In this document: one piece after another, positions 12,301-20,821 of the stretch
Position numbering within the stretch: position 1 is the stretch's first letter
Layout: each line of letters opens with the position of its first letter
Assembly: GCA_038501625.1 (NCBI GenBank)
Contig: JAZAYU010000124.1
Location: 1,550,001 to 1,614,000 of the forward strand
DNA from: Corbicula japonica
Lineage: Eukaryota; Mollusca; Bivalvia; Venerida; Cyrenidae
Direction of reading: 5' to 3'
Length of the DNA: 64,000 nucleotides
The notes under the pieces: generated by a model
Told to the model about the DNA's origin: nothing
What the model saw: only the letters and a program-made list of their open reading frames with translations
The model's database searches: none
Program-made: the position numbers and the translations under genes

Positions 12301-15300
12301 TCCAGATAAGCCTGAACATCCGTGCTGTCTGTTCTGGATACATGAGGAGATAACATTGACAAACACACTTTGTATTATTCATTGCAGAAAAATCCTAACA
12401 TCCACCAGCATTCCTGCCCAGAGGCCGGGTAGAGTACGCTTCACATCAGAGGACAGTCCGGCAAGCAGCCTAGGTGAATCCGATGATTATATCAATAGAT
12501 TAGAGAACTTGCAAACTAGGCTAGGCACTCTACAGAGTGGTAAGTGTCAGGGATCCGCTAAGTTTTGTTTCTTTCATGTTTAAAATTTTTGCAATTTGAA
12601 AAATGATTATTAATTTGTAATTTGGCTTTAAAATTTTGATAGTTTCAAATGTTCTGTTCCTTTTGTATTAATCTTACATTTTTATTTTAACCTATAACTC
12701 CATTGGATATGGCTGTTATTCATGGGCAAACAGTGTAGATCAGATCAGCAGGTAGATCCATGCAGCCTTTGTGAATCTTCACTGTTTGCTGTTTGATTTG
12801 TTAGGTTATTTCTGACTAAAAAGTGAACAGTGTTGATTGTGATCAGACTGCATGGATGTGGCGGCTGATCTGGATCTACACTGTTTGCTCATGTTATAAA
12901 CCGGTATAAATCATTTGGAGTTAAGTGTAAAGCATGAAGCTGTTTTAAGGTATTGGTGAGACTCCCGTGATGAATCATATGACAGAATCTGACCTCAGTC
13001 ATTTGATGATTTGTTGAAGAGATTGGGTTGAATGGTTGTTCACTGACAATTTCCTTAGTTGTTATGATTGTTGAAAGGGTAGTTTTTGGTTTGCACCTGG
13101 GACTGTTGGTCTGGGGTAGGACGCTTGTTTTCTGAAGTTGTCCGACTGGTAAAGCTAACCAGCGGTCAGTTCATAAAATGATAGGAACACAATTTTTGAA
13201 GAATCTCTACACCATTTGATGTCATTTCATATACAATGTTATATAGATCTAATTGAAAATCACTGAATCCTTTACTCCATGGAGACAACTTTAATCCAGG
13301 CAACCAGTGTAGATCAAGATCAACTTGCACAAGCTGTCTGATATGGATCCACACCAGTGTCTTCTTGGTCACAAATAGCTCAATGAATTTAAAACGTTCA
13401 ATGTCGATCCAGATCAGACTGCAAGGATGTGATGGCTGATCTCAACTGTTTTCATATCCCCCTGAAGTAAAGGTTTTATTGAAAAAACTACAACAGTTTG
13501 TTAGTTTAACCATTGGATAAAGTTTTTATATGAGCCACCTTTTTGATGTGTATCAGCTGGGCCCAATCTAGATCACAAATCTGAGACTGGAACCAGTCTT
13601 AACACTCTAGCTTGTGATTGGTCTCAGATTCAACCAATCATTTGCTTGATATTTGGGACATGTTTTCAGGCTCTGGTTTATGATCTTGATCCCTAATTAA
13701 ATACAATACCTGCCACTAAAATGAATCTTTTAAGGAAACAAAATTGAAAAGAGACTGCTGCAGAGTAATTTTACTGCAGTGACCTCTTGTTTCTGTGTCA
13801 AACCAAAGTTCTTGTCTTAGATTCCAATATCATCTGCCTTTGGCCTGTCGGGGAGCATCTTTTGATAAGCCTCATTGTGCCTTATCTTAGATCAACATTT
13901 CTAACTTATTTCACAGTATATACTCTTAATATAATTTGTTTTGTTAATTGATACTTTTTCAGGTAGAAAAATGCTAAATGTTTCATTTTGAGTAAGATGC
14001 TAGAATATTTACTGCAGTTGTAGATAGTTTAATCCAATTTTGGGTAAAAGTAATAAAAATAAACCTCCTGTTTAACAAGAATGATAAGGCTGTGTAACAG
14101 AGTTTTTGGATCATTTGTTTAATGATGAATGAATTTTTAATATGGCTAACATCTAAAAAAACTGAATATAGGGGCTTAAAACGTGATGTAGCATAGTTTT
14201 AATGAACACACTAGTTAGGTTGATAGATTAACTCCTTCATATATACATGTTGAAGGCATGGGTGTAGATCCAGATCACATGGTGCATCTGTGCCATATGA
14301 TCAGGATCTGCACTGTTTGCTTTAGGTTATTTCTGACCAAAAAGCAAACAGTGTTGATCCTGATCAAATGGCATGGATGTGCCAGCTGATCTGGATCTAC
14401 ACTGTTTGCACATGCGATAAAATATTTAAATGTTTATATGGAGCAAAGGGACAAAGGTGTTGCCAGTAACTGCTCGCATGTAGTAACGTTTTTTGTGAAC
14501 TGGTGATAGTTTATCGTAATATTCCACCATTTTGCAGCTTTAAGTTGGATAGGTGGGGCTGGTAAAGCAATATGGAGAAAAACTTTCAATGAATTTTAGG
14601 TAAACTACAGTTGCAGTGCACATAATGTCAGGCATTTTTGTGAACTTTCGGTCTTGTGTTGTTGTTGTTGCAATTACATTTAATTTACTATATTAACTGA
14701 TTAATTAATTAAAGGCCTTAAGTACAGTTCTAAGTTCTTGCATTGATGACTTTCAGCAACAAAAGTTTGGAGAAATTTATTCTTGTCACAGTTCTATAGG
14801 TAACTGGTACACTAATGAACTACTAATACCTAGGGTTACCCGCTTACTCTCAACTTATCGACTCATCTGCTGGAAATAAGACTAGCTTTCCCACATTCTA
14901 ATGCACTATTTTATTTACAAGTCTTTCTTGAGTTTTGTGATGAGGACTAGTTTGAACTTTTGAAGTCTAAGAAATCGAAAAAAAGTTCAGTTTTATTATC
15001 AAAATTTATTACCTTTTTTAAGTATTGTAGAAAAAACTGGCTTGTTTTTGTTTAAATACAATGAAAAAACACACTAAAAAGCTCACTAGTTTCCGTATTA
15101 AAGTTTTTGATGTTTTGCAAAGTAAGACAATTATTGCTAGTTAAATTTCCCATGGCTGATGATGGTAGTGAGGTGAAGCACTACCTATAGATACCTCACA
15201 ATGCTGCTCACCAACTGTTCACCTAGGAGCACTGCTTCTGATATGATCTTTTAAGTTTAACTTAAAAATTAATGTTTTCTAAGAACCATCTGTTTCAATC

Positions 15301-15940
15301 GCATTCATTTTCTTACTTATCTGAATATTTCCATAGATACTGGTGTGAAGTTTCGTATCTACCTTGCCTCTTTTGTTTACTCACTGATTTGATAACTTGT
15401 CTTTTCATTCTCAAGTTAATTGTTTTCTGATTTGATCTAGATTTTAACCATTCACTCCATATATAAGACTTTTATTGCATGGGCAATGAAAATCCATGCC
15501 TTATGATCATGCAAATTACGCGAAACGAACAGTGTAAATCCAGATCAGATGGCACAGATATGCTAGCTGAACCTGGATCTACACTGTTGGCAGTAAGAGT
15601 GGTATATATGGAGCAAAGGGTTAATTATTTTCAAACTTTTGTTCCTACATTATTCTTGTTTTAGAGACACTTTTCCTCAGGTACATAAACTATTTCATTG
15701 CAGAAAAGTTTCTTTTTTTATAATAAACTTGTATTGTATACTTGTTAAAATATTATAAGAAACTAGAGATGTCTGCCAAACTGAATGCAGGATTTTTGTT
15801 TTTGTTGGTACCTTTTTACAAAGCAATTTGCATGTGTATATAATTGTGCTTATTGTGTCATTCACTGTAGGTTGATGTTATTCAGACTTGTTCTCTATTT
15901 TACAGGTAGAAGAAGTAACGTCAGACAGGCCTGGAGATAG
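185..15940 (+). CDS. AKAP9/PCNT: Pericentrin/AKAP9-family centrosomal scaffold, C-terminal part (12 exons, 5' end off window)
   Basis: Spliced model of twelve exons: 185-326, 3243-3454, 3963-4245, 4944-5153, 7162-7320, 8016-8179, 8773-9040, 9758-10194, 10841-10923, 11449-11761, 12388-12539 and 15906-15940. All junctions have matching phase, giving 818 residues then TAG. Roughly the first 480 residues are Glu/Arg/Lys/Gln/Leu-rich coiled coil. About residues 545-640 form a PACT domain (LYGKYLRAESFRKAL, YQKKYLLLLLGGFQ, FRGAVRVIIAI, MRFLVKKWRRAT). A Ser/Pro/Thr-rich tail follows. In known PACT proteins this domain targets the protein to centrosomes or Golgi-derived microtubule-organising sites and binds calmodulin, and the scaffold recruits gamma-tubulin complexes and kinases. 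The sequence continues upstream of the window. Pericentrin and AKAP9 cannot be separated from this portion alone. The neighbour is a convergent transporter gene with no evident functional link. Confidence 0.93.
624..2923. mobile_element. Non-autonomous element with a core of about twelve 166-bp tandem units
   Basis: The left end carries a hairpin (AGCTCACCTGTCACGTAGTG, then CAAGGTGAGCT) and the right end carries CAGGTGAGC, followed by the stem-loop GGGCCATCATGGCCC and TCTTG. GGAAA occurs at 841, 1007, 1173, 1339, 1505, 1671, 1837, 2003, 2169, 2335, 2501, 2667 and 2833, an exact 166-bp spacing. TGTTTTTTA flanks both sides (615-623 and 2924-2932), a possible target duplication in a T-rich site. 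The architecture matches the tandem-cored pearl/Helitron-like (HINE) elements described in bivalves. It lies in the intron between exons A and B and encodes nothing. The open frames over it are artefacts. Confidence 0.85.
3243..3454 (+). CDS. AKAP9/PCNT: PACT gene exon B: coiled coil
   Basis: Acceptor CTGTGTTACAG, donor AACAG|GTTGGT. It starts in phase 0 (QLQFEVTAERERR) and ends with two bases of an Arg codon completed by exon C. It is highly charged coiled coil with no membrane segment. A TTAA-palindrome repeat begins only about 16 bp downstream of the donor. Confidence 0.9.
3471..3681. repeat. TTAA palindromic MITE (family P), copy 1
   Basis: Starts TTAACTCCAT and ends ATGGAGGAAAGGGTTAA. 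Two inverted GATC-rich arms (TAGATCCATCC...GATCAGGATCTGCACT and the reverse complement) flank a centre TTTTTGATTTCTTAGATTA. It is near full length and starts about 16 bp after the exon B donor. Confidence 0.85.
3846..3985 (+). repeat. Decayed tandem duplicate of the exon C 3' splice site
   Basis: ATTCTAACTGATGTGTTTAT followed by AAAGAAGAAGAAAGAGAACG near 3850-3890 is a degenerate copy of ATTCTAACTGGTGTTTATTT and AGAAAGAGAGCGGTCCCTG at 3939-3985. The upstream copy has lost the AG of the acceptor (TATAAAG) and the frame. Confidence 0.7.
3963..4245 (+). CDS. AKAP9/PCNT: PACT gene exon C: coiled coil
   Basis: Acceptor GTGTTTATTTACAG, donor TTGCAG|GTCAGT. It encodes ALERERSLSAHLQQTLDAEK and further heptads to DLDKLQ, 94 codons after the split Arg, ending in phase 0. 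A decayed copy of the acceptor and first exon bases lies about 93 bp upstream (see 3846-3985). Confidence 0.92.
4246..4943. other. Intron between exons C and D, no feature seen
   Basis: Ordinary AT-rich intron with homopolymer runs. No palindrome, repeat unit or coding frame could be supported. Confidence 0.6.
4944..5153 (+). CDS. AKAP9/PCNT: PACT gene exon D: coiled coil
   Basis: Acceptor TATGTTGTGCAG, donor AAACTG|GTAATC. Exactly 70 codons in phase 0-0, beginning FERLEAVNKLQKERD and ending EYRMKL. Almost every residue is charged or helix-forming, consistent with continuous coiled coil. Confidence 0.91.
5858..6854. mobile_element. DNA-transposon-like element with CAGGGC termini, nested in family P
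   Basis: Left end CAGGGCCTTCCCCAGAAAAT and right end GCCTGGGGAAAGCCCTG form a terminal inverted repeat (CAGGGCYTTCCCCAG). Both ends carry GCATCCTGG-containing subterminal sequence. It is flanked by ACTGT on each side, a 5-bp direct repeat. No transposase frame is seen, so it is non-autonomous. The CAGGG start resembles hAT-type ends, but the 5-bp duplication does not fit the usual 8 bp, so the superfamily is open. Confidence 0.7.
6223..6312. repeat. Two-copy tandem repeat, about 47 bp
   Basis: ACACATGTTGAAGTCAAGTG followed by TTCAAT and a TCGC motif occurs twice head to tail inside the CAGGGC element. Confidence 0.8.
7162..7320 (+). CDS. AKAP9/PCNT: PACT gene exon E: coiled coil
   Basis: 53 codons in phase 0-0 between acceptor CCCTAATCTAG and donor GAAACG|GTACAC. 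It reads HEQELETQRLSQKIRGLEDQ and later HMTPSHTATAET, so it leaves the coiled coil at its end. It is too short for a simple long-ORF search and was found by phase and splice sites. The donor is weaker than the others. Confidence 0.85.
7357..7524. repeat. Family P fragment
   Basis: ACTCCATGGATACTGCTTGC, GACCAGTGAAGACCCAGATC, CTGATCAGGATCTACACTGT and ATCCAGATCAGGC resemble the family arms but are diverged and lack the TTAA end on the right. Confidence 0.65.
8016..8179 (+). CDS. AKAP9/PCNT: PACT gene exon F: linker and helical segment
   Basis: Acceptor TTTTCTACAG, donor TACATACAG|GTAGAAG. It enters in phase 0 (MSAQTSPRPDVSDGMSQNG), a Ser/Pro/Gly-rich linker, then YRSQLESMCQSLHYLILRCR and EQLSKATYR, a helical segment. 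It ends with two bases (AG) completed by exon G. Confidence 0.87.
8773..9040 (+). CDS. AKAP9/PCNT: PACT gene exon G: pre-PACT coiled coil with tandem (NAGNAG) acceptor
   Basis: The acceptor is TTTTGCAGCAG. Use of the first AG (exon from 8773) or second AG (from 8776) adds or removes one Ser without changing frame. It encodes SRPVSVAEFDALQNSLQDLL, then ILRQNEELTNFV, EEKTELRNMLTRLEEE and MDAKYQ before donor TATCAG|GTGAGA. The RQNEELT...EEK.ELR.ML..LEE pattern resembles the segment just before PACT in AKAP9/pericentrin. Confidence 0.92.
9080..9345 (-). repeat. Fragment of an element with AACCAGG hairpin end, reverse orientation
   Basis: GGGCGGGCGAATGTCAACAT, TAACCATTCAAGGTATAGC and GAAGAAAACCTGGTTTTG are reverse-complement relatives of the array at 29881-30472 (GACGCCCGCCC, TACCTTGAACGGTTACTGAG, AAAACCTGGTT). 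Confidence 0.6.
9758..10194 (+). CDS. AKAP9/PCNT: PACT gene exon H: PACT domain core
   Basis: Acceptor TATTTTTCAG, donor ACAGAG|GTCAGT. It starts EMQRSSSGVDHQLIAERSEW, and coiled coil runs to about exon residue 55. The PACT core follows: KIKIQRLYGKYLRAESFRKA, YQKKYLLLLLGGFQ, ETTLVLLSRMG and TTFRGAVRVIIAIQR. It ends in phase 2. The conserved aromatic/Leu stretch is the strongest family signature in the window. Confidence 0.97.
10229..10395. repeat. Family P fragment
   Basis: CCCTTTACACCATATATACA, GACCAATGGATCTAGATCAG, TCATCTGATTTGGGTCTACA and CCAATGAATCAAAAGCAAAT match the left half of the family. The right arm is missing. It sits 35 bp after the PACT exon H donor. Confidence 0.7.
10841..10923 (+). 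CDS. AKAP9/PCNT: PACT gene exon I: end of PACT, putative calmodulin-binding helix
   Basis: Acceptor TTCTGTTGACAG, donor AAATG|GTAAGT. Short exon of 83 bp encoding MRFLVKKWRRATRVGSE and then GGSMDQTN. The basic amphipathic FLVKKWRR stretch corresponds to the part of PACT reported to bind calmodulin in human homologues. It enters with one base and leaves with one base of a Gly codon. Confidence 0.92.
11049..11159. repeat. Family P fragment
   Basis: AACCATTGACTTCATGAT, GTGAACAGTTTAGATGCC and GCGGAGTAGAGGGTTAA retain the outer ends with a large internal loss. Confidence 0.55.
11449..11761 (+). CDS. AKAP9/PCNT: PACT gene exon J: Ser/Pro-rich tail
   Basis: Acceptor TTTCATTACAG, donor CTAGAAG|GTTAAT. 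It starts GYVPHSNGFAPPSPPRPGT and continues with SP, TSP, RSS and TTRYTSPSSGARR. It is low-complexity, probably disordered, with many SP/TP sites that could be proline-directed kinase substrates. A second long frame over the same bases is a shadow. Confidence 0.9.
12290..12348. repeat. Family P fragment next to exon K
   Basis: GTAGATCCAGATAAGCCTGA and ACATCCGTGCTGTCTG match one arm only. Confidence 0.5.
12388..12539 (+). CDS. AKAP9/PCNT: PACT gene exon K: tail with SxIP-like motif
   Basis: Acceptor TTCATTGCAG, donor CAGAGTG|GTAAGT. It encodes KILTSTSIPAQRPGRVRF, then SEDSPASSLGESDDY and INRLENLQTRLGTLQS. TSIP flanked by basic and Ser/Pro residues fits the S/T-x-I-P microtubule-tip (EB1) binding pattern. 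A short leucine-rich helix follows. Confidence 0.88.
12687..12924. repeat. TTAA palindromic MITE (family P)
   Basis: Full-length copy between two TTAA sites. ATGGGCAAACAGTGTAGATC and its inverse GATCTACACTGTTTGCTCAT pair. The outer CTCCAT...GGAG ends are present. Confidence 0.8.
13266..13476. repeat. Family P copy, diverged
   Basis: CCTTTACTCCATGGAGACAA at the left and CCCTGAAGTAAAGG at the right. The central arms contain AGTGTAGATCAAGATC and GATCCAGATCAGACTG. Confidence 0.7.
13559..13694. repeat. GGGCCC fold-back element (family F), diverged
   Basis: GGGCCCAATCTAGATCACAA, GAGACTGGAACCAGTCTT, GTCTCAGATTCAACCAATCA and TTTATGATCTTGATCCC follow the inverted layout of family F but with many differences. 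Confidence 0.55.
14228..14451. repeat. TTAA palindromic MITE (family P)
   Basis: TTAACTCCTTCATATATACA at the left and TATGGAGCAAAGGGA at the right, with paired arms CATATGATCAGGATCTGCAC and GATCTACACTGTTTGCACAT. Confidence 0.82.
15444..15624. repeat. TTAA palindromic MITE (family P), shortened
   Basis: TTAACCATTCACTCCATATA and ATGGAGCAAAGGGTTAA ends. One internal arm is partly deleted (CAGTGTAAATCCAGATCAGA retained). Confidence 0.78.
15906..15940 (+). CDS. AKAP9/PCNT: PACT gene last coding exon L
   Basis: After a 3.4-kb intron, acceptor TCTATTTTACAG joins GT to the donor-side G, making Gly, then RRSNVRQAWR and TAG at 15938-15940. Only eleven codons, but the phase is exact and the acceptor tract is pyrimidine-rich. 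No other acceptor in the intron was found to continue the frame this well, although a full search was not possible by eye. Confidence 0.75.
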
Positions 15941-17310
15941 TACAAACTGTGTGTTCAGGGAAATATACCAGTGTGCCATCTGTCATGTGACTGTGTTGCA
16001 TGATGCGTGAGGAAGTCAGCTGACCTGAAGTCAAGGTCATGTGATGTGACTTTGACACTTGACTGTGATATAAATACAATAGAGGGAACAAATTGAGAGA
16101 CATGTGTGGACAAATATTATTATAATATTATAATTAAAAACTTTGTTTGCACCAAAGAGTGGATAGTGTTAGTTCCGGTTGATATTAAGTTGTGATTTCA
16201 TGCACCTGGGATGATGTGACTGAGTTCTGTTTATAGAACAATGGTGACGGTTTGATGACAGTTAGTGTTACAACAGCTCTGTAATCTTAAATAGTTGCTA
16301 TTTGTGTGCTATTTTTAACCATTTGCAATGTATCCTGTATTGTAGAATATTGGGATCAGAGAAGTTGTATATTTAAGTTAAAGCTCCAACTGCCAGAACC
16401 TTTTCTCGTAACTTCAATGTATACATATATGTTGTTGATAATCTGTAAAAACTTCTAACAGGGTTTCTCATGTATTGTCGATTCACATTTTACAATGGAC
16501 AATATTATCTTGTGTAAATATGACATCATGTTTTTCGAAGTTTTAAGACATTTTCTGTCGCAACTTTGAGACATAATTTTGTTTTATGCTCAAGCAAATC
16601 TTGCTCTTACACAAATGATATTTTTGTTTTAATCTTTGTTCAGCAAAGGTTGTCATAAAAATCTCGTGTGTTGTCTTTACACATATGTCACAATCTCAGA
16701 CTGTCCGTCCAGACATACAATGTATGCAGAATTGTTTTTGTGTATTTTTATGCAGTAGGTTATTGATATATGTTACTTAATGGTAAATAATATGATACAT
16801 AACTGAATCTGAAGATAGAATTAATTTCAGAATCTCTGTTTATTCAAAAGGCAGTTTACATTTTTCTTTGAATTAGGCTTGGACACAATGTATTATTTGA
16901 TAATTCATGTTCAAAATTATTTGTTCTGGTCTAAACATAATACTAGGGAGAATTTATGCGTATTTACCGGATTAAGCAATCATTGATTGCTGATCAGTGA
17001 CCAATGTGATAATGGCCTAGTATATGAAATGCTTAATGGCCTAGTATATGAAATGCTTTAGTTTAAAAAGTAGATTTTGTGTGTATATATTTTTGATATA
17101 CATTAACTTAGATATGATATACATGTATTGGCCTAGTTTATCAGATACAGTAAATTACATAAGATGTACATGTACTGGCCTAGTTTAACATAAATGTCAA
17201 GGTAGCTGCAAAACAGGTGATAGGTAATGTACTATACTCATGTATGTACTAGTCAGCATCACTGTGATATTACAAGCTAGGCACTGATATCAATGTTAGG
17301 TAAAATAAAG
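15941..17310 (+). other. Likely 3' UTR of the PACT gene
   Basis: About 1.4 kb of AT-rich sequence with no coding potential after the stop codon. The first AATAAA hexamer noticed is at 17304-17309. It contains a direct duplication (GCCTAGTATATGAAATGCTT at about 17013 and 17038). The extent of the UTR is inferred. Confidence 0.45.
17304..17309 (+). promoter_or_regulatory. Candidate polyadenylation signal (AATAAA)
   Basis: Canonical hexamer 1.36 kb after the PACT gene stop. The downstream GT/T-rich element is weak, so this is tentative. Confidence 0.3.
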
Positions 17311-17777
17311 ATCCTATTGGATACCAAGTCTCCAACGTGACCATGGTTTATTCCTCTGCCTGTAAACAATCTCACCATTCTGGTGAATACTTTCCAATTA
17401 TTGGTGTTTTTGCAACTTGGTTGTCCTGTTATGTTATCAAAAAACTTTGCAGACAAAACTGTCACAAATGGAGATTAGTTATTTTCAAATTTCCAAACAT
17501 TTTAAGTACATTTTTGGATAATTTGTATAGTTTGTATTTTAGATCATTAAAAAATGGTCAAAAGTTATATGCTTTTCAAAAACCCTGTTTGTTTTATATA
17601 TGTTTTATTGTACTAAAGTGTAGATGTGTATATAGATTTTTTACAGAATGCTAATTTATTCTTGTATATAAATTGCACACATGTATGTGAAATCCATAGT
17701 GAAATAACGAAGATGCCAAAATCCTGTGTTTGTTATATATACCAGGAAACACCCAAACATTGTGTCTTTATTACTGA

Positions 17778-18035
17778 ACTCTTTATTCCATATATATGCC
17801 TTACAGAACATGTGCAACCAGTGTAGATCCGGATCAGCAACCAGTGTAGATCCAGATCAGCTCGCACATCCGTGCCATCTAATCTCGGTCTGCACTGGCT
17901 GTATCTTGGTCAGAAATAACCAAGTGAAATTACAAGCTAACAGTGTAGATCCTGATCAGATGGCACTGATGTGACGGCTGATCCTGATCCACACGGATGG
18001 CATTAGCAAAGATTTATCCATCGAGTAAAGGGTTT
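17778..18035. repeat. Family P copy with internal short duplication
   Basis: ACTCTTTATTCCATATATAT at the left and GAGTAAAGGGTTTA at the right. AACCAGTGTAGATCCGGATC is immediately followed by AACCAGTGTAGATCCAGATC, a local tandem duplication of the arm start. Confidence 0.75.
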
Positions 18036-18209
18036 ATACATATTAAGAACATACATGTTTTTAAAAAAAAAGGTGAAAAATGCATATCAGGAATTGTCAC
18101 ATTCAGAAAAAACAGCCTCCCCAAACAGTCAAGAGAAGAAGAGAGAGGGAGAGAGCATGGTTAATAAAATAATCAGTTTCAAAAAGACACCACAAACAAT
18201 TAAGAAAAC

Positions 18210-18300
18210 TGAGAGCCCGAGTGGTTACCGCCTTGGAACAGTCAGTGGCAAATCAAATTGCCACGGGGTTTAAACCAGGTTCTAGGGTGAACCAACCTCA
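18210..18300 (+). repeat. tRNA-like (SINE head or tRNA relic)
   Basis: GAGCCCGAGTGGTTACCGCC resembles a Ser/Leu-type tRNA 5' region with box A, and GGGGTTTAAACCAGG lies where box B would be. No clean acceptor stem can be folded by eye, so a functional tRNA is not claimed. Confidence 0.35.
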
Positions 18301-18364
18301 CACTTTAAACTGGAAAAAAAATCGTAGTTTTATAAGTACAGTTAAATAAACCTTCCTGCATTCA

Positions 18365-18482
18365 TTGGCCACCAAACAACAATATAGATCCAGATCTTCA
18401 CTTGTTACTTTAGACCAAGAAATGAACAGTTAAGATCTAGATCAGACTGCATGAATGTGTAGACTGATCTGTCCAAGCATCA
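18365..18482. repeat. Family P fragment
   Basis: AATATAGATCCAGATC, ACCAAGAAATGAACAGTTAA and GATCTAGATCAGACTGCATG, without outer ends. Confidence 0.5.
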
Positions 18483-19215
18483 ATGGGACATTACTTTGTT
18501 GAGAAGTTTGACAAACTTATCTCAGGAGTTACTTCCCCTACAATACAGTTATTCATTGTATTAATGAGCCATTATTGGGATTTTTACAGAAGCAAATTTT
18601 TTCACCACTACATCTAGTGGAGAGTTGGGGGCATACACCTGTCTGTAACATGTTCATGGAAAATTAAAAACAATATATTGTAGATAAACCATAATATTTT
18701 ATTTTCCATAAATCATATTCATTCAAACCATGATCCATTAAAATGAGGCAAATAATATACCATATTAATTGATTTTGAACAATATTTTGGTGAAAATAAC
18801 ACCTCAACATTTACCCGGTTGCAGCAACAGCTGCTGTCCAAGGTGGGAGATGTATCACAGGTAGACGCAAATTACCTTTCAACGTACATAGTTTTTACTA
18901 TACTAGATGGCTGTACTGAGTTGAGCACATGTGACACCCTCTGGTACTTGGTCAGAATAAAAAATCCAAGTACAAAAAGGGGCATAACTTTATCAAATAT
19001 GACCTGACTAAAAGAATTTAGCAATGTGAGTGTGTTGTCATAAGTAATATAATTTGAAAGTTTAATGAAAAAATATTGAGTAAGTTTTTTTTACAAACAA
19101 AGCGATCCCTATGTATCACCTTTTCTGCGAAATGGCACAAAAAGATTTAAAACTAATTCTGTTAGTTTCACAAAACAGCTCAGCATCACCTGTAAGTATT
19201 ATTCCAGGGCTAAGC

Positions 19216-19345
19216 TTACAAAGAATAATGATAGAGGTAACACCCACATTATGATACATGAAGTTTTTGTCTCATAATTGAATTTTGATCAGTTCATTCC
19301 CATTTTGAACTTGAGGAATATTTGGTTTTAAACACTTCTCCATAT
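19216..19345. repeat. Dispersed repeat, partner of 22163-22260
   Basis: AATGATAGAGGTAACACCCA, then CATTATGATACA and TTTTGATCAG..TTCCCAT correspond to AACAGAGGTAGCACCCACAT, AATATACA and TTTTGATCAGCTGATTCC at 22163-22260. Family unknown. Confidence 0.6.
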
Positions 19346-20821
19346 ACGACGGATGTTAAAAAATAAAACAGGACTAGATAGAAGATTCTTAACCTGTTAA
19401 ATGCTTGTACATAAAAATACAATGAACATAAAGCGGATTCTATCCACTACATGATACAAAATAATCAACAAAAAACATTATCAAACAACAAAGTTATGCC
19501 GTTAATGGCATGTACATGTAGAGGGATCAGGCGCACAATAAAATCTTAAAGGTTGACATTAACAACGTCACGAGCATACTAACTTTTACGGAGCATTTTA
19601 CTCCTCTCTAAGTACGTCCCTGCATGTTCCATACATTGATGATGTCTTTGGATCCACTGCCTATATATATCTCTATACTAGTAGGTATTGTATTGTCTTG
19701 TAATAGTCTGGGTGGCGATAGAGGAGCTAGCTCCTGTAATGACGTAAACTTACATCCTTCCAACTGTTACCTTAATGATGCTTTAAAAAATTGTGAAGTT
19801 TACTTTTTAATAAAATAATTTAGCTGAATGTTAATGCATCACACATACGGGAAAATAAATGATAGTACCACTCATAACAAACATGTCATTTAATTAATTA
19901 AAAATTATGCGCTCAGACTGTTAAACTACATTGTGTTAACCAAATGTTTTTGTTTGAACATTGATAATTTATAAAAAATAATACAATTTATACAATGTTA
20001 GAGAAAAATATAATTACAAATGCACTTATCTTTCACATTTTCAAGGTAGTTAGAATTGACTGCATTGTCCCACATTTGATGTCGAATATCATTAATAATG
20101 CCCGCACAGTAAATCGCCTGTCCATTTCCAACGTTCAGCAATTGACGTCACCAACGTCTCTGCAACTTTCTTTCTTCTGTCTTTTCCTTCTGTATCCGCA
20201 ATCTCTCTATTCCCCTCTCTGAATCGTGTATGCCAATAAAAACTATGATGCGGCTTACTGAACCTTTTACTTGGATGGCCGTTATCCAATCGTACGCTGT
20301 ACAGTGGTTTGCCTTTATCTTGACAGATTTTATTACTGATCAAATTTCGAGACTTTCTTACGACGACATTTCTAACATGAATCTCACTGTTACAAGTGAT
20401 TTTTAAATTGTGATTGCAACGGCAAATTTGGTTTGAATGACATCATTTTTTTCTGACAAAGAAATAGACATGACACAATGATGTAATTTGTGTGTTTCAT
20501 TTTTGTACCATATTGTAAGATATATTTATCATATAGAGCCTTTACAATGCAAATTTACGCACTGCACTTGGTGTGGGTTACCTTGGTTGTTATTTTTGCT
20601 GTTACAGACAACTTTTTGTATTACCAAATAAAACTTAGCATCATTGTATAGGTATTGCTTTCCGAGTGTGATATATAACAATAAATGATAGGTTGAAAAT
20701 TCTAAAATTAACAGCCCCAGTCCGGTTTATTTTAGACCATCCATCGTATAAATAAATAATTGCTTGGGCAAACACTGTAAATCCAGATCAGCCAGCACAT
20801 TTGCCATCTGATCAGGATCTA

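Noticed and set aside
18210..18300. Functional tRNA gene
   Set aside because: Box A and box B-like sequences but no foldable acceptor stem or clear anticodon arm; kept only as tRNA-like.
20092..20343. Minus-strand frame ending ERWKWTGDLLCGHY, faintly like the C-terminal end of a retroelement reverse transcriptase
   Set aside because: Only one short phrase resembles such proteins and no RT motif is present; too weak to annotate.
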